A stretch of 64,000 nucleotides of DNA from Verticillium longisporum (taxonomy: Eukaryota > Ascomycota > Sordariomycetes > Glomerellales > Plectosphaerellaceae), in the NCBI GenBank assembly GCA_019188255.1, contig JAETXT010000007.1, forward strand, positions 1,054,001 through 1,118,000, given 5' to 3'. The position numbers and the translations under genes were made by a program. Numbering within the stretch: the stretch's first letter is position 1; each line of letters starts with the position of its first letter. Shown here piece after piece: positions 45,157 to 57,691 of this stretch. The notes under the pieces are model-generated. The model was not told the DNA's origin. It saw nothing but the letters and a program-made list of their open reading frames with translations, and did no database searches.

Positions 45157-47524
45157 GCTGGCAACCACTGCATGCTGGGGCTGCGGCCAGCAGGCCGGCT
45201 ACCAAGCACCTGCATTTACGAATAATGATACCTCGAGGCAGGACTTGCCTCCATGCATTCACATTTTGGTCTAAGCGCTGGCCGTCATTGTGTGGAACAA
45301 CATCTTTGGCAGCATAGCACATGTACATGTACTGCCCAAGCCACCAGGTCAGAAATGGCCAGCACCCTCGGTGGAAAAAAGCGGTGGCTTGACAGCATGC
45401 TCAGCGCTACAAGCTCGGCGCATGTCACGATGCCGAGACCCAGGCGGCCGGCACGCATCGTGGGTGCCAAGTGCCAAAAGACCAGCCTGGACCGCGACGG
45501 GCCTCGTCTGGCGTGGGCAAGCAACCTGATTTCGAAGGGTGGGCTTTCCCCTTTGGGACAACAATACGTCCTGAACCTGCAGCACACCACGATATCGACG
45601 TTGGCTTCGATGGCGCGTCGGCCGCATCGGGACGAGACGAACGAAGAGCCGCAGAGCACCCCGCTACTTTGATCCGAGCGGCTTCGCGCTCGTCAGGTTT
45701 CTGGTTTCTGGAAGCTTGGGAGGCAAGGGGAAGACATCTTTTCGACGACCGAGTTGTGGCTGGTTTGCACCGCCTGCGCACCTGTCTGTACAGCATGTAG
45801 CCCCAGCCCTACCTGCGTAATGACGATATTGTGAGACAGAGGATGCAGCACGACGCACGAATCTGGACGGCAAGAATACACGTAGCACAGTACGGCCATA
45901 CCCGGCAAACTCGGCATCGCGAACGGCTCAGAACTGGTTTTCAGACAGGGAGCCAAGCACCGTGTGGAGGTGGCCTGATGGCGCGTCCTCCCTGCAGCTG
46001 GCAGCCAGCCGGCAGGGCAGATGTACTGAACTGTACATGTACAGCATCATCCTGATTCAAGCGCCTCACAGTGGCAGTTGACTGGTTGACTCGTGGGGGG
46101 ATCTTGGCGCGCGGTGGTGCGAGAATGACGCAGAGGTCCACCACCCTTCCACAGAGCGGCCGGTGCGTTCCCCACGCGCGACAAGCTTTGCCAAGAGACA
46201 GCAGCCAAGACGGGCGGGCTGGCTGTAAAGTTTTGCGGACGATCCGCCGGGCTGGGGGTGGATGGAAGCTTTCAAAGGAAACGCCTGGGACGGCTGCCAC
46301 TGCGCTTGGCTTTAAGCTTCTGTTATACTTTCCACCGGTGCCTACTTACGTGATGTGTGGAAAAAAAAAAAGCCCCTCAAACAAACCACCGGGTTGCGAG
46401 AGAGGGGCGGGCTTGAGAACGTGGGCTTGGGCGGACGGTTTATCGTGCGCATGGCGGCGGGCGTGGCAGCGAGGGCCGCTAGAGGTTACTGAGCATTGGG
46501 CCCATCGACTTTTGGCTCACTTCATCGGTAACTATCCCTGGCGTTCGCAGTTGGAGGGTTTCGTCCCGTGATGTCGTGTCCTTGCTGGTAGCAGTGTAGA
46601 CATTTCCTGTACCCGCGTGAGTCTCTCCATTGACAGGCGGACAGTCCGGCAATTGGGAGAAAAGGACGAGCCAGTTTCGAGAGTACCCGATGTCAAGTGA
46701 TTGTGCGGGGACCATGGTCTGGACTTTGCTGTCTGGTTTTAGGCCGGTTGGTAATTGGGGTGATTTATCTGACTGGGACTCGGTTCATGCCTACTAACCC
46801 CCGTACCTTGGAAGCGCGCGACGGAGGGAAGGCCATCAATGGTGTCCAGAGCAGCCACTTCAAAGAGCCCCTTGCCGTACCTGGATTGCTTGCCCAGTTG
46901 GATAGATGTACCATGTTAAGGACAGATCGGGGACGATGGATGGACTGGAGGAAAGAGACGACAGTAGAAGAAGAGGAGGCGTGGAAGAAACAGAGGAGTG
47001 ACAGTCGGCGCACTGTGACAGCCCGCGAGACACGGTGCGAGAGAGGCCGTGGCTGGCTCGTGGGTGACAGGGCTAGCCAGTCAGACGAAGCGGGTCCACA
47101 TCATTTCCCCTTTCCACCAGCCAACAGGCAGTGGGTCGGCTGGTGTGCTGCGTCGATGGTGCCGAAACGCGCGCTCCCACCCCCTCTTTTTGCAATAACT
47201 GTGGTGGGTGTTCGTCCTTTTCCGTCCATGTCCGTTCATAGCCTGTCCATGTGGGAGAGGGGGGGGACGGGAGGATTTGTGTCGCCATCAAATCAAAACC
47301 ACCAGGGGGTCGACATGGGGGAGAATCGCAATGATCCGCAAAAACGGAGGGGTTGAGCACTGCACATCACACTGTACCCAACTGTGTCTGTATCAAGTTT
47401 TCAGTGCGGCGCTGTCCAACAGGAACCCCGAGCTGTGGGCGATTGCCGCAAAACAAGTCGACGTTTCATCACGACAACCATGAGCTTCGTGCGACACGGA
47501 CGCGTCCAGGGCTCCCCATACGAA

Positions 47525-47547
47525 TTCTCTCTCTCTCTCTCTCTCTT
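47525..47547. repeat. CT dinucleotide microsatellite
   Basis: About eleven CT units read directly from the sequence, in a spacer. Confidence 0.85.
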
Positions 47548-47561
47548 TTGTGTCGACGCGT

Positions 47562-47595
47562 CGTGCCTAATAAGGCAGCGTGCCTAATAAGGCAG
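47562..47595. repeat. Perfect 17-bp tandem duplication
   Basis: CGTGCCTAATAAGGCAG occurs twice head to tail (47562-47578, 47579-47595). Each copy contains a small inverted repeat, GCCT and AGGC around AATA. Confidence 0.85.
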
Positions 47596-47760
47596 GCATG
47601 TACTATATCTGAGATGGGACGCTTGTTGTGTCCAGTGCTGTGCAGTGCAGTTCAGCGCTTTGCGATGCACTCACTTCCCGAGTCTCGCATGTAGGTAGGT
47701 GTCCGTATGCTGTAGGTTTGCGGCGACCTACGGTGCCACGAGAGTGGCTGTCACTGTAGT

Positions 47761-47791
47761 GGGTAAGGGACCGAGGGCAGGTCCCTTACCC
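47761..47791. other. Perfect 12-bp stem hairpin next to a TAGG island
   Basis: GGGTAAGGGACC (47761-47772) and GGTCCCTTACCC (47780-47791) are exact reverse complements around a 7-base loop. The palindrome island CTTAGGTAAGGTACC follows at once. Confidence 0.8.
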
Positions 47792-47817
47792 TTAGGTAAG
47801 GTACCTACCTAGGTACT
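47792..47817. repeat. TAGGTAAGGTACCTACCTAGG island
   Basis: The same palindromic word family as at 25440 and 62065, directly after the hairpin. Confidence 0.75.
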
Positions 47818-49280
47818 TCTCGGTCCCTACAGCCCCCGATGGCGGTCCCCTGCGTCCCTTGCTGCTGGGTCTGTTCAACGAGGCAATGCAGCGCCGATCA
47901 GAAGGGGTCCATTTGGCTGGGCTGTTCTTCTGCAAGGTGCTGTGCTTCAGTACTTGTTTTGTTCTTGGCCAAGCATCGCATCACCATGACCGCAAATGCA
48001 CCACAAGATACCGATCGAGGCCTTGATTGCTCGTTGTCATGTTCGGCCTGCGAGCCTACGAGCCTGCCAGCCTGGCGGCATTGTGGACAATCTAGTTCCG
48101 GGCATGATACATTTGGACAGCCAGAGAAAGTGACAGGTGAGCAAGGCCCCCCCTTGTGGTGGGCCTCACTGAACTCGAACCAGTTTTTAGTGTCGCCACC
48201 GTCCACTCACGGCCGGGTCAATTCAGATCTCTGCAAAGCCGCCAGCACGACGGCACGCACGCTTCTAACGTGTGCAGTGGACTGCTGGGAAGTACACCCA
48301 GAGGGCGCCCCCACACTGTCTGAATGGGCGAACCGACTGGCACGGTGCTCCTCCGTATCGCACCGTGTGCAACTGCTGCGCCTGTCTGGTTCCCCGGCAT
48401 GGACCCCGGTTCCCCCCCCTTGCTCCTTCTGTTTCTCTCATATCCATCTGTCTCCCCTCGAAGTCCGGTTATCCTGCTGTGCCCGCGAGTCCGCCCGTCC
48501 ACTGTCGCTGCCGCTTCCTTCAACCACGCACCAAACATACTCTTGAGACAAATCACGGTCCAGACAATCCGGCCTCACAGTCCCTCGATATACAGCAAGC
48601 GAAACCCTGACAAGACTCACCGGCCCAGCCTGAACGCTCGTTTCTATCAATCCGGTTTTTGCATTCTTGAGCGAACCCCCCCTGGGAGACCAGTACCAGA
48701 CACTTCCCCCAAATCTGCAGTACGCGTTCCCAAGCCTCTCGGCGCCCAGCCATCGATCAAGTGCCAACATCTCCACAATCTTGTCTTCCCCGACACTTGA
48801 TGATCGCCTCTTGACATCGCCCTGACTTCGCCTTGTCTGGACACGATACTCGACTCTCGAAAACCCCGTCGCGACGACGACCGAACCCGGCGTTCCAGCT
48901 CAACCGACTTTGCCTTCGACCCGTCGGCTACGCTGTCCCGACTCGCACCCATCCATCTACCCGGAATCTCCCACAGCGCGCGTCTTGTGCTCTTCTTCGC
49001 CACGACTACGACGACGGTTCTCAATCGCGACACGACTGATCGACTACCTGCGACTTGAAGTGACGGTTTAACCCTTGCGTATTCTCGATCGCAACGAACA
49101 CTCCGTATCTTCCGACCCAACGACTTCGGATCTCCAAAACCTGCTCATGCGACGACCATCCAATGGCGATTGAGTAGTCGCTCTCGAACACCTCGCTCCC
49201 TCCTCCTCCCTCCATCATTGAGCGGCCGGCCGCCTTGTGTGTCCTTTGTAGGTCACCACACGCCAGTTCGGTCCGCCACC

Positions 49281-51781
49281 ATGGCTGCGAGCGTGAGTTC
49301 TTGGCTCGCGGCCGCGACGCCCACACCAACCCTCGCCTCCGTTGCTTCCAAATGTGCGACGACGCTCTCCGTCGGTGCCGTCCTATCCTTCGGCCCCGGC
49401 CACCCCTTGACCACGCTCACCCACGCTGCCATTCTCGAGACCCCCTGCGCCGCTGGTCAGACGCCGACGTCCTCGTCATTACCGTCCGTCCTGCTGGCCA
49501 ACGCGGAGGGCATCGATGCCCTCGACACTGAAACGAGCGGCGGCACGTCACAATTCTACGACTTTCGCGACGCCTTTTACGATTCGACCTTCCTCGTCTG
49601 CTACGTCCTCGCCGCCACGACTTTCACCGCCTACATGCTCGTCATCATGCTCTTCGTCACCCCACGCTCCTTCCTCGACGGCGGCGTTGCATATCTCGGC
49701 CGCAGCGGTTTCACCGGCAGCTCGCCCAACGGCATCAGCATCGGTGGCCGCCCGTGGCTACAGAAAGTAGCCGCCATGACTGTCGCCATCTCGCTAACCA
49801 TTGCTACTGCCGATACGTTTCGCGTCGCTGAAGAGCAGTATGCCTGGGGTGTGCAAAACGCAGATCAGTTGCAGTCCGAAGTCATGGACAGCACTGAACT
49901 TAAAATCATGCGCCTCATTTCCGACACGTTTCTGTGGCTGGCGCAGGCGCAAACCTTGATCCGCCTCTTTCCACGCCAGCGTGAAAAGGTCATTATCAAA
50001 TGGACCGCCTTTGCCCTCATCACCCTGCAAGTCATCTTCAGTGCACTAAACAGCTTTTACTATCTCACGAGTGGCAGCAACGGCAACGCGAGGCCGCAGA
50101 GCTTCGTTGACGCCGTTCCCGCTCTCAGCTACTTATTCCACCTTTCTCTGGGCCTGCTCTATGCTGCCTGGGTTATTTACTATGCGCTCATGAAGAAGCG
50201 CTACGCATTCTATCACCCTTGATGAAGAATATGCCACTCATCTCAGCTCTTTCCATCCTCTCCATCCTTATTCCTGTTGTCTTTTTTGTCTTGGATATAT
50301 CTAGGCCAGAATTTATCGGCTGGGGCGAATATGTTCGTTGGGTAGGTGCCGCCGCAGCCAGCGTGGTTGTGTGGGAATGGGTTGAGAGGATAGAAGCCCT
50401 GGAGCGAGAAGAGAAGAAAGACGGCATCCTAGGCCGCGAGGTTTTTGACGGCGACGAGATGGTCGAGGCTTCCGCCTCAGACTTCCCCTGGCTACGGCGC
50501 AGGAGGAACCGGAAAAGCCAGGCCGGCGGAGGGGCAGGAAGCAGTGGTGCAGCTGGAAATGGCGCCGGCGCTGGTGATAGCGGCGGCGGCGGCGGCGACG
50601 GAGGCCAAGGAACGTCGACGGCTGCGAGACTCATGGCGTGGCCAGGTCTGACGTCGATTCCTTCCAAATACCAAGGCAACTTTCGCCAACAGCAGCAGCA
50701 ACAGCAACAACAACAATCGGCAGCACGTAGCGCCGACGCGACGCAGCAAGCTCGTGTATCAGCCGTCGGCACGATCCAACCACCACTGTGGCCAGCTCGC
50801 CCGCCTCCGGCCATAACCCCCGTGAGCAGGGCCGACACGGCCAGCGCAGCAAGTACGGACTACGCTGTCAGGTACAAGCCCGCTTCAGACACAACAAATC
50901 GTACGCCCGACACGCATCTCCGACGAACACCGCCGGCAGCGGCAACGATACCGGCATCGGCACCAGTCCGGCCATCTACTTCATCGTCGACAAGCCGGAG
51001 CACACGCACCACCGAGTCAGACAGTGACGGGGTGGCAGTCGCAGCACCCGTGCCAAGGCAGGCGGCTGTTGCCAAGAACATTGACCCGGAGGCTCAGCAA
51101 ACCGACACGACGACGCAGGGCCGGAGTAGGTGGCGAGCCCTCACCACCGCGGCCAACCCGCTCTTCAACAGACAGGGACGTGATCGTCCGCCAGCGGCCG
51201 TGGCACCGCACACGGCGGCAGCGGCCGGTGAGCATCGGACACGGGATCAGTACGCTGGCAGCGGCGGGCGATGGGACTTGAGGGCGCGACTAGAAGACTT
51301 TGCGGCGACGCAGGCGGAGAAGGTGCGCGAGAAGATGCAGCCGACACCCGAGACGGACAGCCTGCCGGTGACGGTCATCCCGGCGCCGCCGCGGCAAGGA
51401 GCGGCACTGGCACGTCTCCTCGAGGAAGAAGGAATAGACGACCGCCGGTCGCCGCTGGAGCGAAGCACGAGCGGCGGATCGGGCTTTTCGTCGTTTCCTG
51501 GCATCGGGGCAGGCGCTCTGCCGCACGCCCTGGACAGGACGACGAGCGACGTGTCACGACAGGCGCCACGAGGAATGGGCGCCTCGGTCGACACGGCGTC
51601 GGTGAACGCGAACCCGAGCCGGCCGCCGCTGTGGCCGGGCGTGCGAGCACAACCGAGCTACGAGCGGGCGGCGACGACGACTACGACAACGTACGAGTAC
51701 GAAGACGCATCGGACGTTCAGACACCAACGGAACACAGCAGGCGGGAGACGGAGGGCTCGCGGGGGCCGCCTGGTCTATGA
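49281..51781 (+). CDS. palH: PalH/Rim21 ambient pH sensor (frame broken once)
   Basis: PalH is the seven-helix plasma-membrane sensor that starts the alkaline pH (Pal/Rim) pathway leading to PacC processing. The start ATG at 49281 lies in a strong GCCACCATGG context. Helices include FLVCYVLAATTFTAYMLVIM, WLQKVAAMTVAISLTIATAD, IIKWTAFALITLQVIFSALN and, after the break, LISALSILSILIPVVFFVLD. The next segment is the best family mark: WGEYVRWVGAAAASVVVWEW, then VERIEALEREEKKDGILGRE with VFDGDEM. The frame stops at 50219; one extra C in CCC (50216-50218) joins YHP to LMKNMPLIS. The restored protein is 833 residues. The cytosolic tail of about 450 residues is disordered (Gly, Gln, Ser, Arg), where partners such as PalF bind in known systems. 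No other Pal gene is present here. Confidence 0.88.
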
Positions 51782-53753
51782 AGCTCGCCGCGGCGTGACG
51801 ACGGTTTTGCGTGTCTGGATGGGCTGGGTGTACCATTATTACTATTCAAGCGCGGCGCTTGGGTCTCATTGGAATTGATTGGGATGGGTGGGCTATCTAC
51901 CACGGCCACGGCCTGGACGGAACAAGGAAAGGGTGGACGTTTAGCGAAGAAAAAGGTCCAACCCGGGATCATTTGGCGTTTTATCTGGCGTTGGGTTGGT
52001 AGGGAGAAGTCTATAGTCGTGTAGCGTGCAGCAAGCGGCAAGCAGCAAGCAGCAAGCAAGCAGCCAGCATTGCGGATGACCCGGGCAGCCATGTTGCATG
52101 GCAGGCCCCCAGCGGTCGAATACCATATACATATGTCATTCTTGTTAAGGGTTTTTTTTTTTTTTTTTTTTTAATCTTGGTCTAGCACATTACAGCAAGC
52201 GAGCATGTGACATGTGAATGCTGGCCGATAGATAGCGAGCCGGGCATGCATGCAGGCATGACATGCGAATGCACGAGAAGTCAGCGGGCCAGCGAACGGC
52301 GCTTGGCGCGGTCGGCGATGCGGTGGATGATTGGGGACAATCTTGGCAGACCCTCAACGGCTTACGTGAGGCGACCGGTCGTGTACATGTATGCTTGCAT
52401 GTCGGCGAGCGCAAGCCAGAAGCAAGAGAGGGTTTCTGCAAGCCCAGCCGACGATGCCGGTGATGGGGGGGAGGGGGCGTCGACCCGGCTGTCCTCCCGC
52501 GCGGCGGCCTGGGCACGGGGTCGTCTGTCCAAACCATGTATGTTCAGTGACGTAGTGATCTGGCGTTTCTGGTTTATTCTCAAGCATCGCTTCCGCGGGT
52601 GTCCGGGCACCGGGGACTTTGTGATTCCGCGGACGCCCGGCCGGCGATGGACAAGGCGAGAAGGGGGGGAAAAAGATGCCTTGGGTATGAGACATTGGCG
52701 GGGACCAGGGGGGGAACTTTTGGTTTTTTGTTTGCTCCTGAGCAATTGCCCTCGGGTTCGGGGCGATGGTGCTGTGAGATTCGATTTTCGGGATCGACTA
52801 CAGGGCTTTCAGGGGATCTGGGGGGCTGTAGTGAATCTTCAGTAGGGGACCCAAGGGTACCTACGGTACGGTATCTAGGTGGTTAAGGCACTAAGGGGAC
52901 CCGCAGAGCCCACCCTCATCTTCAGTCTTTTCCGTCGTCTCAGGGGCTTGGGGGGCCTGGGGGGTCAGCAGTCAGAAGGAGAAAAGGAGGGTCTACAGCG
53001 CCAAGGATTTTCATGTGGGGTCCAGAGTACAAGGACGAAATTGCGACTGAGCGTCGATGCCAATGGGGAGGCAAGTGCGCCATGGGTTTGGGCTCGTGAC
53101 ACCCGCCTAAGAAGAAGAGGCAAGGAACTTTACCTTACCTTAGTAGGGAACTAGAGAGAGCTCATTTTTCATCCTCCCCCCCTCGTCTCTTTTTGATTAA
53201 AGACCATCCATCATCTGCTGCAACCAGCGCCGTTCCTTTGCTCTGTCCTTGCTGCGTCCTACCTCTCCAGCTCGACAAGAGGAAATCCTTCATCGACCAG
53301 TCCTCACTCGACCAGTCCACAGTCCATCGATCAAGACAGCCACGACTGGCATCACTCGTCTCGACGACGCCATTGAACACACACCTACCAATCCACCAAT
53401 CCACCAAATCATCTACAAGCACACCCTCTCAGAACCTACGCCCACGGAGACGAGACGCACAACGAGACACACACGGCAATGCGCATGCACCAAGACCGGC
53501 ACGCCTGACTCGACGCCTTCCAATTTCCTCGCGACCGCCGCACATAGAGCTAGCCTGCCGTTTGCTCTGCTGCTCTTTGTACATCCCCCCCTAAATCTCT
53601 TCTCCGACATTCTGTGGAAACACTGCCAAACCGCTCCATCCACAAACATTGGCTGTTGCTGGTCTCACTGCGACGTCCTCTCCAACCTCCCCCACAACCT
53701 TCGAAACCCGTACTGCTCCGAACCTGTGGGCTGCTCTGCTCCTCGAAGTCACC
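51782..53753. other. Spacer with a T21 tract and the LAG1 leader
   Basis: No gene is seen. A T run lies at 52152-52172. From about 53165 to 53753 the plus strand is C/A/T-rich and reads as a transcribed leader ending in CACCATGG. Confidence 0.5.
52152..52172. repeat. Poly-T tract of 21 bases
   Basis: An uninterrupted T run between the PalH and LAG1 genes. Its length is unreliable if homopolymers are miscalled in this sequence. Confidence 0.8.
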
Positions 53754-55187
53754 ATGGAGGGCTCCGTCGAACCATTTCCCCTCCTCAACACCTCGGCCGA
53801 CCCCGTTGTCGACACGACCGCCGCTCGCCGCCGCCGCAAGTCCAGCGCTCTCGGTCAAGACATTCGCGCCGGTGACACGGGCGCCCCTGCCCTCGCCTCG
53901 TCCCGCCAGAGCCTCTCTGCTGTCGACCGCCCGAGTCCCAGCCCCAGCATCAGCTCTGCTTCGTCCTCCAACAACACCGCCATGACCTCCTCCTCGCCTG
54001 CCGAGCCCTCGGCCCAGACGGCCGCCCGCCGCATCTCCAAGCGCCGCCGCGCCGCGGCCTCCTCGCCCGCGCCCGCCAGGCCATGATCAAGCGCACCTAC
54101 CTGCTGCCCGCCGTCATCCTGACCATCTTTGGCTTCCTCTACGCCCTCAACCCCACAGAGTCCAACCCCGTCCACCGCTTCATCTTCCTCTCCTACCGCC
54201 TCGACCACGGCTCCGGCCACCCGCTGGCCCCGACCGACCCCGACACCCCCGTCCAGTACGGCAAGGGCCCCCGCGACATTGCCCTTGTCGCCTTTTACAC
54301 CGTCGTCCTGTCCTTCACTCGCGAATACATCATGCAGGAGCTCATCCGACCCCTCGCCCGTCGCGCCGGCCTCCGCTCCCGCGCCAAGCAGGCCCGCTTC
54401 ATGGAGCAGATGTACACGGCCATCTACTTCTTCTTCCTCGGGCCCGCCGGCATGTACGTCATGAGCAGCACCCCGTCTGGTACTACAACACGGCCGGCAT
54501 GTACGAAAACTTCCCCCACCGCACCCACGCCGCCGGCTTCAAGTTCTACTACCTCTTCCAGGCTGCCTACTGGGCCCAGCAGGCCATTGTCCTGCTGCTC
54601 GGCATGGAGAAGCCCCGCAAGGACTTTAAGGAGCTCGTCGGCCACCACATTGTGTCCCTCGCCCTCATCGCCCTCAGCTACCGTTTCCACTTCACCTACA
54701 TTGGTCTCGCCGTCTACATCACCCACGATATCAGCGATCTCTTCCTCGCCACCTCCAAGCTCCTCAACTACATCGACCACCCCTGACCGGCCCCTACTTT
54801 GCCGTCTTCATGTTCGTCTGGATCTACCTGCGCCACTACATCAACCTGCGCATCATCTGGTCTCTCCTCACCGAGTTCCAGACCATTGGTCCCTTTGAGC
54901 TCAACTGGGCCACCGAGCAGTACAAGTGCCGCATCTCCCAGGTCATCACCCTCGGCCTGCTTTCCTTCCTCCAGGCCCTCAACCTCTTCTGGCTCTTCTT
55001 CATCGTTCGCATTGCCTACCGCTTCCTGCGCGACAGCAAGGCCACCGACGACCGCAGCGAGGACGAGGACGATGAGCTCGACGAGCTCGACGAGGATGAG
55101 AAGAAGAAGCTCATCGAAGAGGACAAGAAGGCCAGGGCCGCGAACAAGGTCACCGAGAAGATCGCCAACAACGGCGCTTCGAGGTAA
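53754..55187 (+). CDS. lag1: Lag1/Lac1-type ceramide synthase (frame broken three times)
   Basis: Ceramide synthases of the ER join a fatty acyl-CoA to a sphingoid base. The start at 53754 (MEGSVEPFPLLNTSADP) has context CACCATGG. An N-terminal Ser-rich region is followed by the first helix (MIKRTYLLPAVILTIFGFLY), a loop, and the TLC domain: FMEQMYTAIYFFFLGPAGMY, WYYNTAGMYENFPHRTH, the Lag1 motif with the two adjacent catalytic His (KELVGHHIVSLALIALSYRF), then VYITHDISDLFLATSKLLNY and YFAVFMFVWIYLRHYINLRI. The tail is acidic (DEDDELDELDEDEKKK). Three frame breaks each need one base: near 54058-54062, in CCCC 54471-54474, and in CCCC 54780-54783. Restored, the product is 478 residues without introns. 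Each segment taken alone would be called a separate small protein. Confidence 0.92.
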
Positions 55188-55875
55188 TTATGGCCTCCCA
55201 TTGCGAACCGACCGACTTGTGCGACTTGCTGTCTGCCGGCGCACGACATGTGAGAAGGGTGGGTGAATGAAGCGCCAGCGGAGGAGAGGGGGGCCTTCCT
55301 CATACTCCTCCGCTTGCTTTGCATATAACAGGAGTCGGAGCATCAACCAACCGGTACGGGGTTTTCAGGAGACGACCCCATCGGATTATGTTATTTACTC
55401 TTTTTTTTCTTTCCTCAACGGGTTTCCACCCTTCCTCGACGAGAGGCGCACTGCTGTAACCTTCCGAAAGGGGTTCGAAGGTGGGCTACAGCCATAATGA
55501 GGCGTTCGGTTCGGGTTCTAATGGAGGGGAGAGAGACGGAAAAAGAGATGGCGGGGAAAGAATTGCATCACACTCGCTTTGAAAAGGAGGCCAAGGCTGG
55601 AAAGGATAGGAGGAAAGATCCAGCCAGGGAGGGCCCCAGGATCTCGGTACATACCATGCAGGTACCGTTTACGACGTCATTCGCTACGAAAAGGAACTCG
55701 ACAACCATTTTGCCCAACAGCCTAGCAGCCAAGCGGGCTAGTAGGTTATTCTTCGCTTCTCAAACCAGGTCATCTCTAGGCTGGACCGTCGCGGCACACA
55801 ATCACGAAGCCCACATTCGCAATGTCGCCTGCGCCTGTGCCCGCGCCTACCATCGGCTGGCTCGTTCCCATGCAT

Positions 55876-55910
<35 letters not shown>

Positions 55911-57691
55911 CGAGACCACACACACACGCACGCACACACGCCACCTAGCTTCGACTCATTTCATCCGATCTCACAAACACTGAGACAAGGACGAGAATAG
56001 AGGCCGTCATCGCTCATCAAACCCAGAAAGACAAGAAACACAGCAAGCAACACGTCAGATCGGCCGCGCCACCGCACAACCCGCCTTGCCCCGAATATGT
56101 GGAGCCCCCCTTCGGCCATGGTCACACGGCCGTCTATCATGGCGCGCGGGGGGGGGGAAGGAATGTGAGACTCCCCTAACCAACGACGAGTTGGCGATCG
56201 CGTGCACCACCATTACCATCCCAGCAACACACATCCCATGACGCGCATGAACGCATCCACTCTGCTGCAAAGGCGTGTCTTGCGTCAGCGTTGGTCAATC
56301 GGCGCCTGGGGGTAATCGCCTGGGGTAATAGCACGGCACAAGACTGCATGACGAGACGGAGCAGATGTGGCACGCGATCGGTTTTTGATGGAGTTGCTGG
56401 GGAGGTGCGTGTGTGCATGTTTGCTAGCGTTGGATCGGCGCGCTGCGATCAGAGGATCAGCTGGAGGGAGGGGTGATGGGATCTCTGCCGCGTGCGCCGC
56501 GACGACGACGACGACAGCAACATCCATCCGTGGGTGTCCTGCACCGCCGCTGAGCCGAGCTGCTCGATGAGGACGGAAGAGACGATGGCCCTTGTACACC
56601 ATGTTTTGATTACCAAGTACATTTCACTATACCTTGTAATAATGAGCCACTACTATCAATCAAGTTCCTGCAACATGAAATAGTTTCGCGTGAGATTCCT
56701 ACACTGCACACCTCATACATCGTCACACATAGCAGCAGCATGAATCTGGACCACATATTTTCGAGTAAACGGAGGACACAGCAACATGGGGGGGAAAGAC
56801 AGCCATCTCATCTTTTTGTTTGCAACGCTCGCATTGGCCCAGCACTCTCTGCCAAGGCACCCTCTATGAGCAAAGAATTAAAAAAATAGAAAGTGCGAGA
56901 ACCAATGTGTACGTAGTAGCCGTGAAGCCAGCTCATTTGTGTAGCCTTTTTCCCGCCTCCTCCCCCCTTACCGCCTGCCGTCCCCCAGACCGTCCACCGA
57001 GGCCAAACAAAGAGACAAGAACAGACAGAAAACAGAAAGGCAGACAAGCAAAAAGGCAGGCGTCGCCAACCCGCCTAACAGCCGGGGGGCTCTCCTGATA
57101 GAGAAGCCCTCATAGCTTCGCCTTGTGTTGAGAGAAAACGCTCTGCCTCTCGGAAATTAAACAAGGATGGGACTAAGTAAAGCAGCAGACAAGACCGGGT
57201 AACGTCGTGGTCCTGATGAGCAACGAGTAGTCAACACCGCAGAAACCTATAAATCCGATGCTAGGTCCAAGGGGGGATCTCCCGCCCATGGTAGCGGTCG
57301 GCATACATGCCTCCCCCCCTTGAACATCATGACGCCACATGATTAGACGAGATATGAAGTGAAGACTTCTCGAGAAAAACAAAAAAAGACTATCAGAGCC
57401 GCCACCTGCCGTGAAAGCTTGCGGTCGAATAGCAGCGTTGCTGATGGAACTCCAAACGCCAAGTTGCCAATAATAAGGCATGCAGTCTTCCTGATCCGTG
57501 AATCCGTAGCAGGTCGTGATTCTTCAACATTCGTAATAACAAAAAAGCCAGAAAACCGTTGGGATAGCGAGAAAGAAAGAAATGAAGGCTGTGCCTGCAA
57601 CAGAACGCATGCTGACGGCAACGCAGCAACAAGATGTGATCGTGCTCGGTGAAAGTCGACAGATGTCTCAGGGACAGAAAAACGGCGTCTA
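55188..57691. other. Convergent spacer with a CGCA microsatellite
   Basis: This is the 3' flank of the ceramide synthase gene and of the ABC transporter gene, which converge. A frame of 167 codons at 55497-56000 owes its length partly to the repeat and was rejected. A G10 run lies near 56148. No gene is seen. Confidence 0.5.
55873..55938. repeat. ACGC tetranucleotide microsatellite
   Basis: About nine tandem GCAC units (55877-55912) are followed by a second CA/CG-rich run. It lies in a spacer. Confidence 0.85.

Larger units (their letters stand above)
45157..49280. other. 4.1-kb spacer, right end the PalH leader
   Basis: No domain or splice-supported gene is seen. Large frames (46697-47356, 47839-48546) are low-complexity and were rejected. 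The region holds a CT tract, a 17-bp tandem duplication, a long hairpin and a TAGG island, listed separately. From about 48470 to 49280 the plus strand is C/T-rich and reads like a leader of the PalH gene. Confidence 0.5.

Noticed and set aside
46697..47356. Open frame of 219 codons
   Set aside because: No domain, no leader or intron pattern; translated composition resembles non-coding GC-rich spacer.
48160..48200. Second box B-like word (GGTTCGAGTT on the minus strand)
   Set aside because: Position 61 is T instead of C and no cloverleaf forms.
47839..48546. Open frame of 235 codons on the plus strand
   Set aside because: Cys/Ser-rich random-looking composition, no splice signals, no domain, and it overlaps frames of similar size on the other strand.
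54083..54898. 271-codon frame within the ceramide synthase gene
   Set aside because: Its first part is genuine but it runs on in the wrong frame past the gap at 54471, giving Ser/Thr/Pro-rich nonsense.
55497..56000. Frame of 167 codons with a long His/Thr/Ala tract
   Set aside because: The length is partly produced by the CGCA microsatellite, which is open in several frames.
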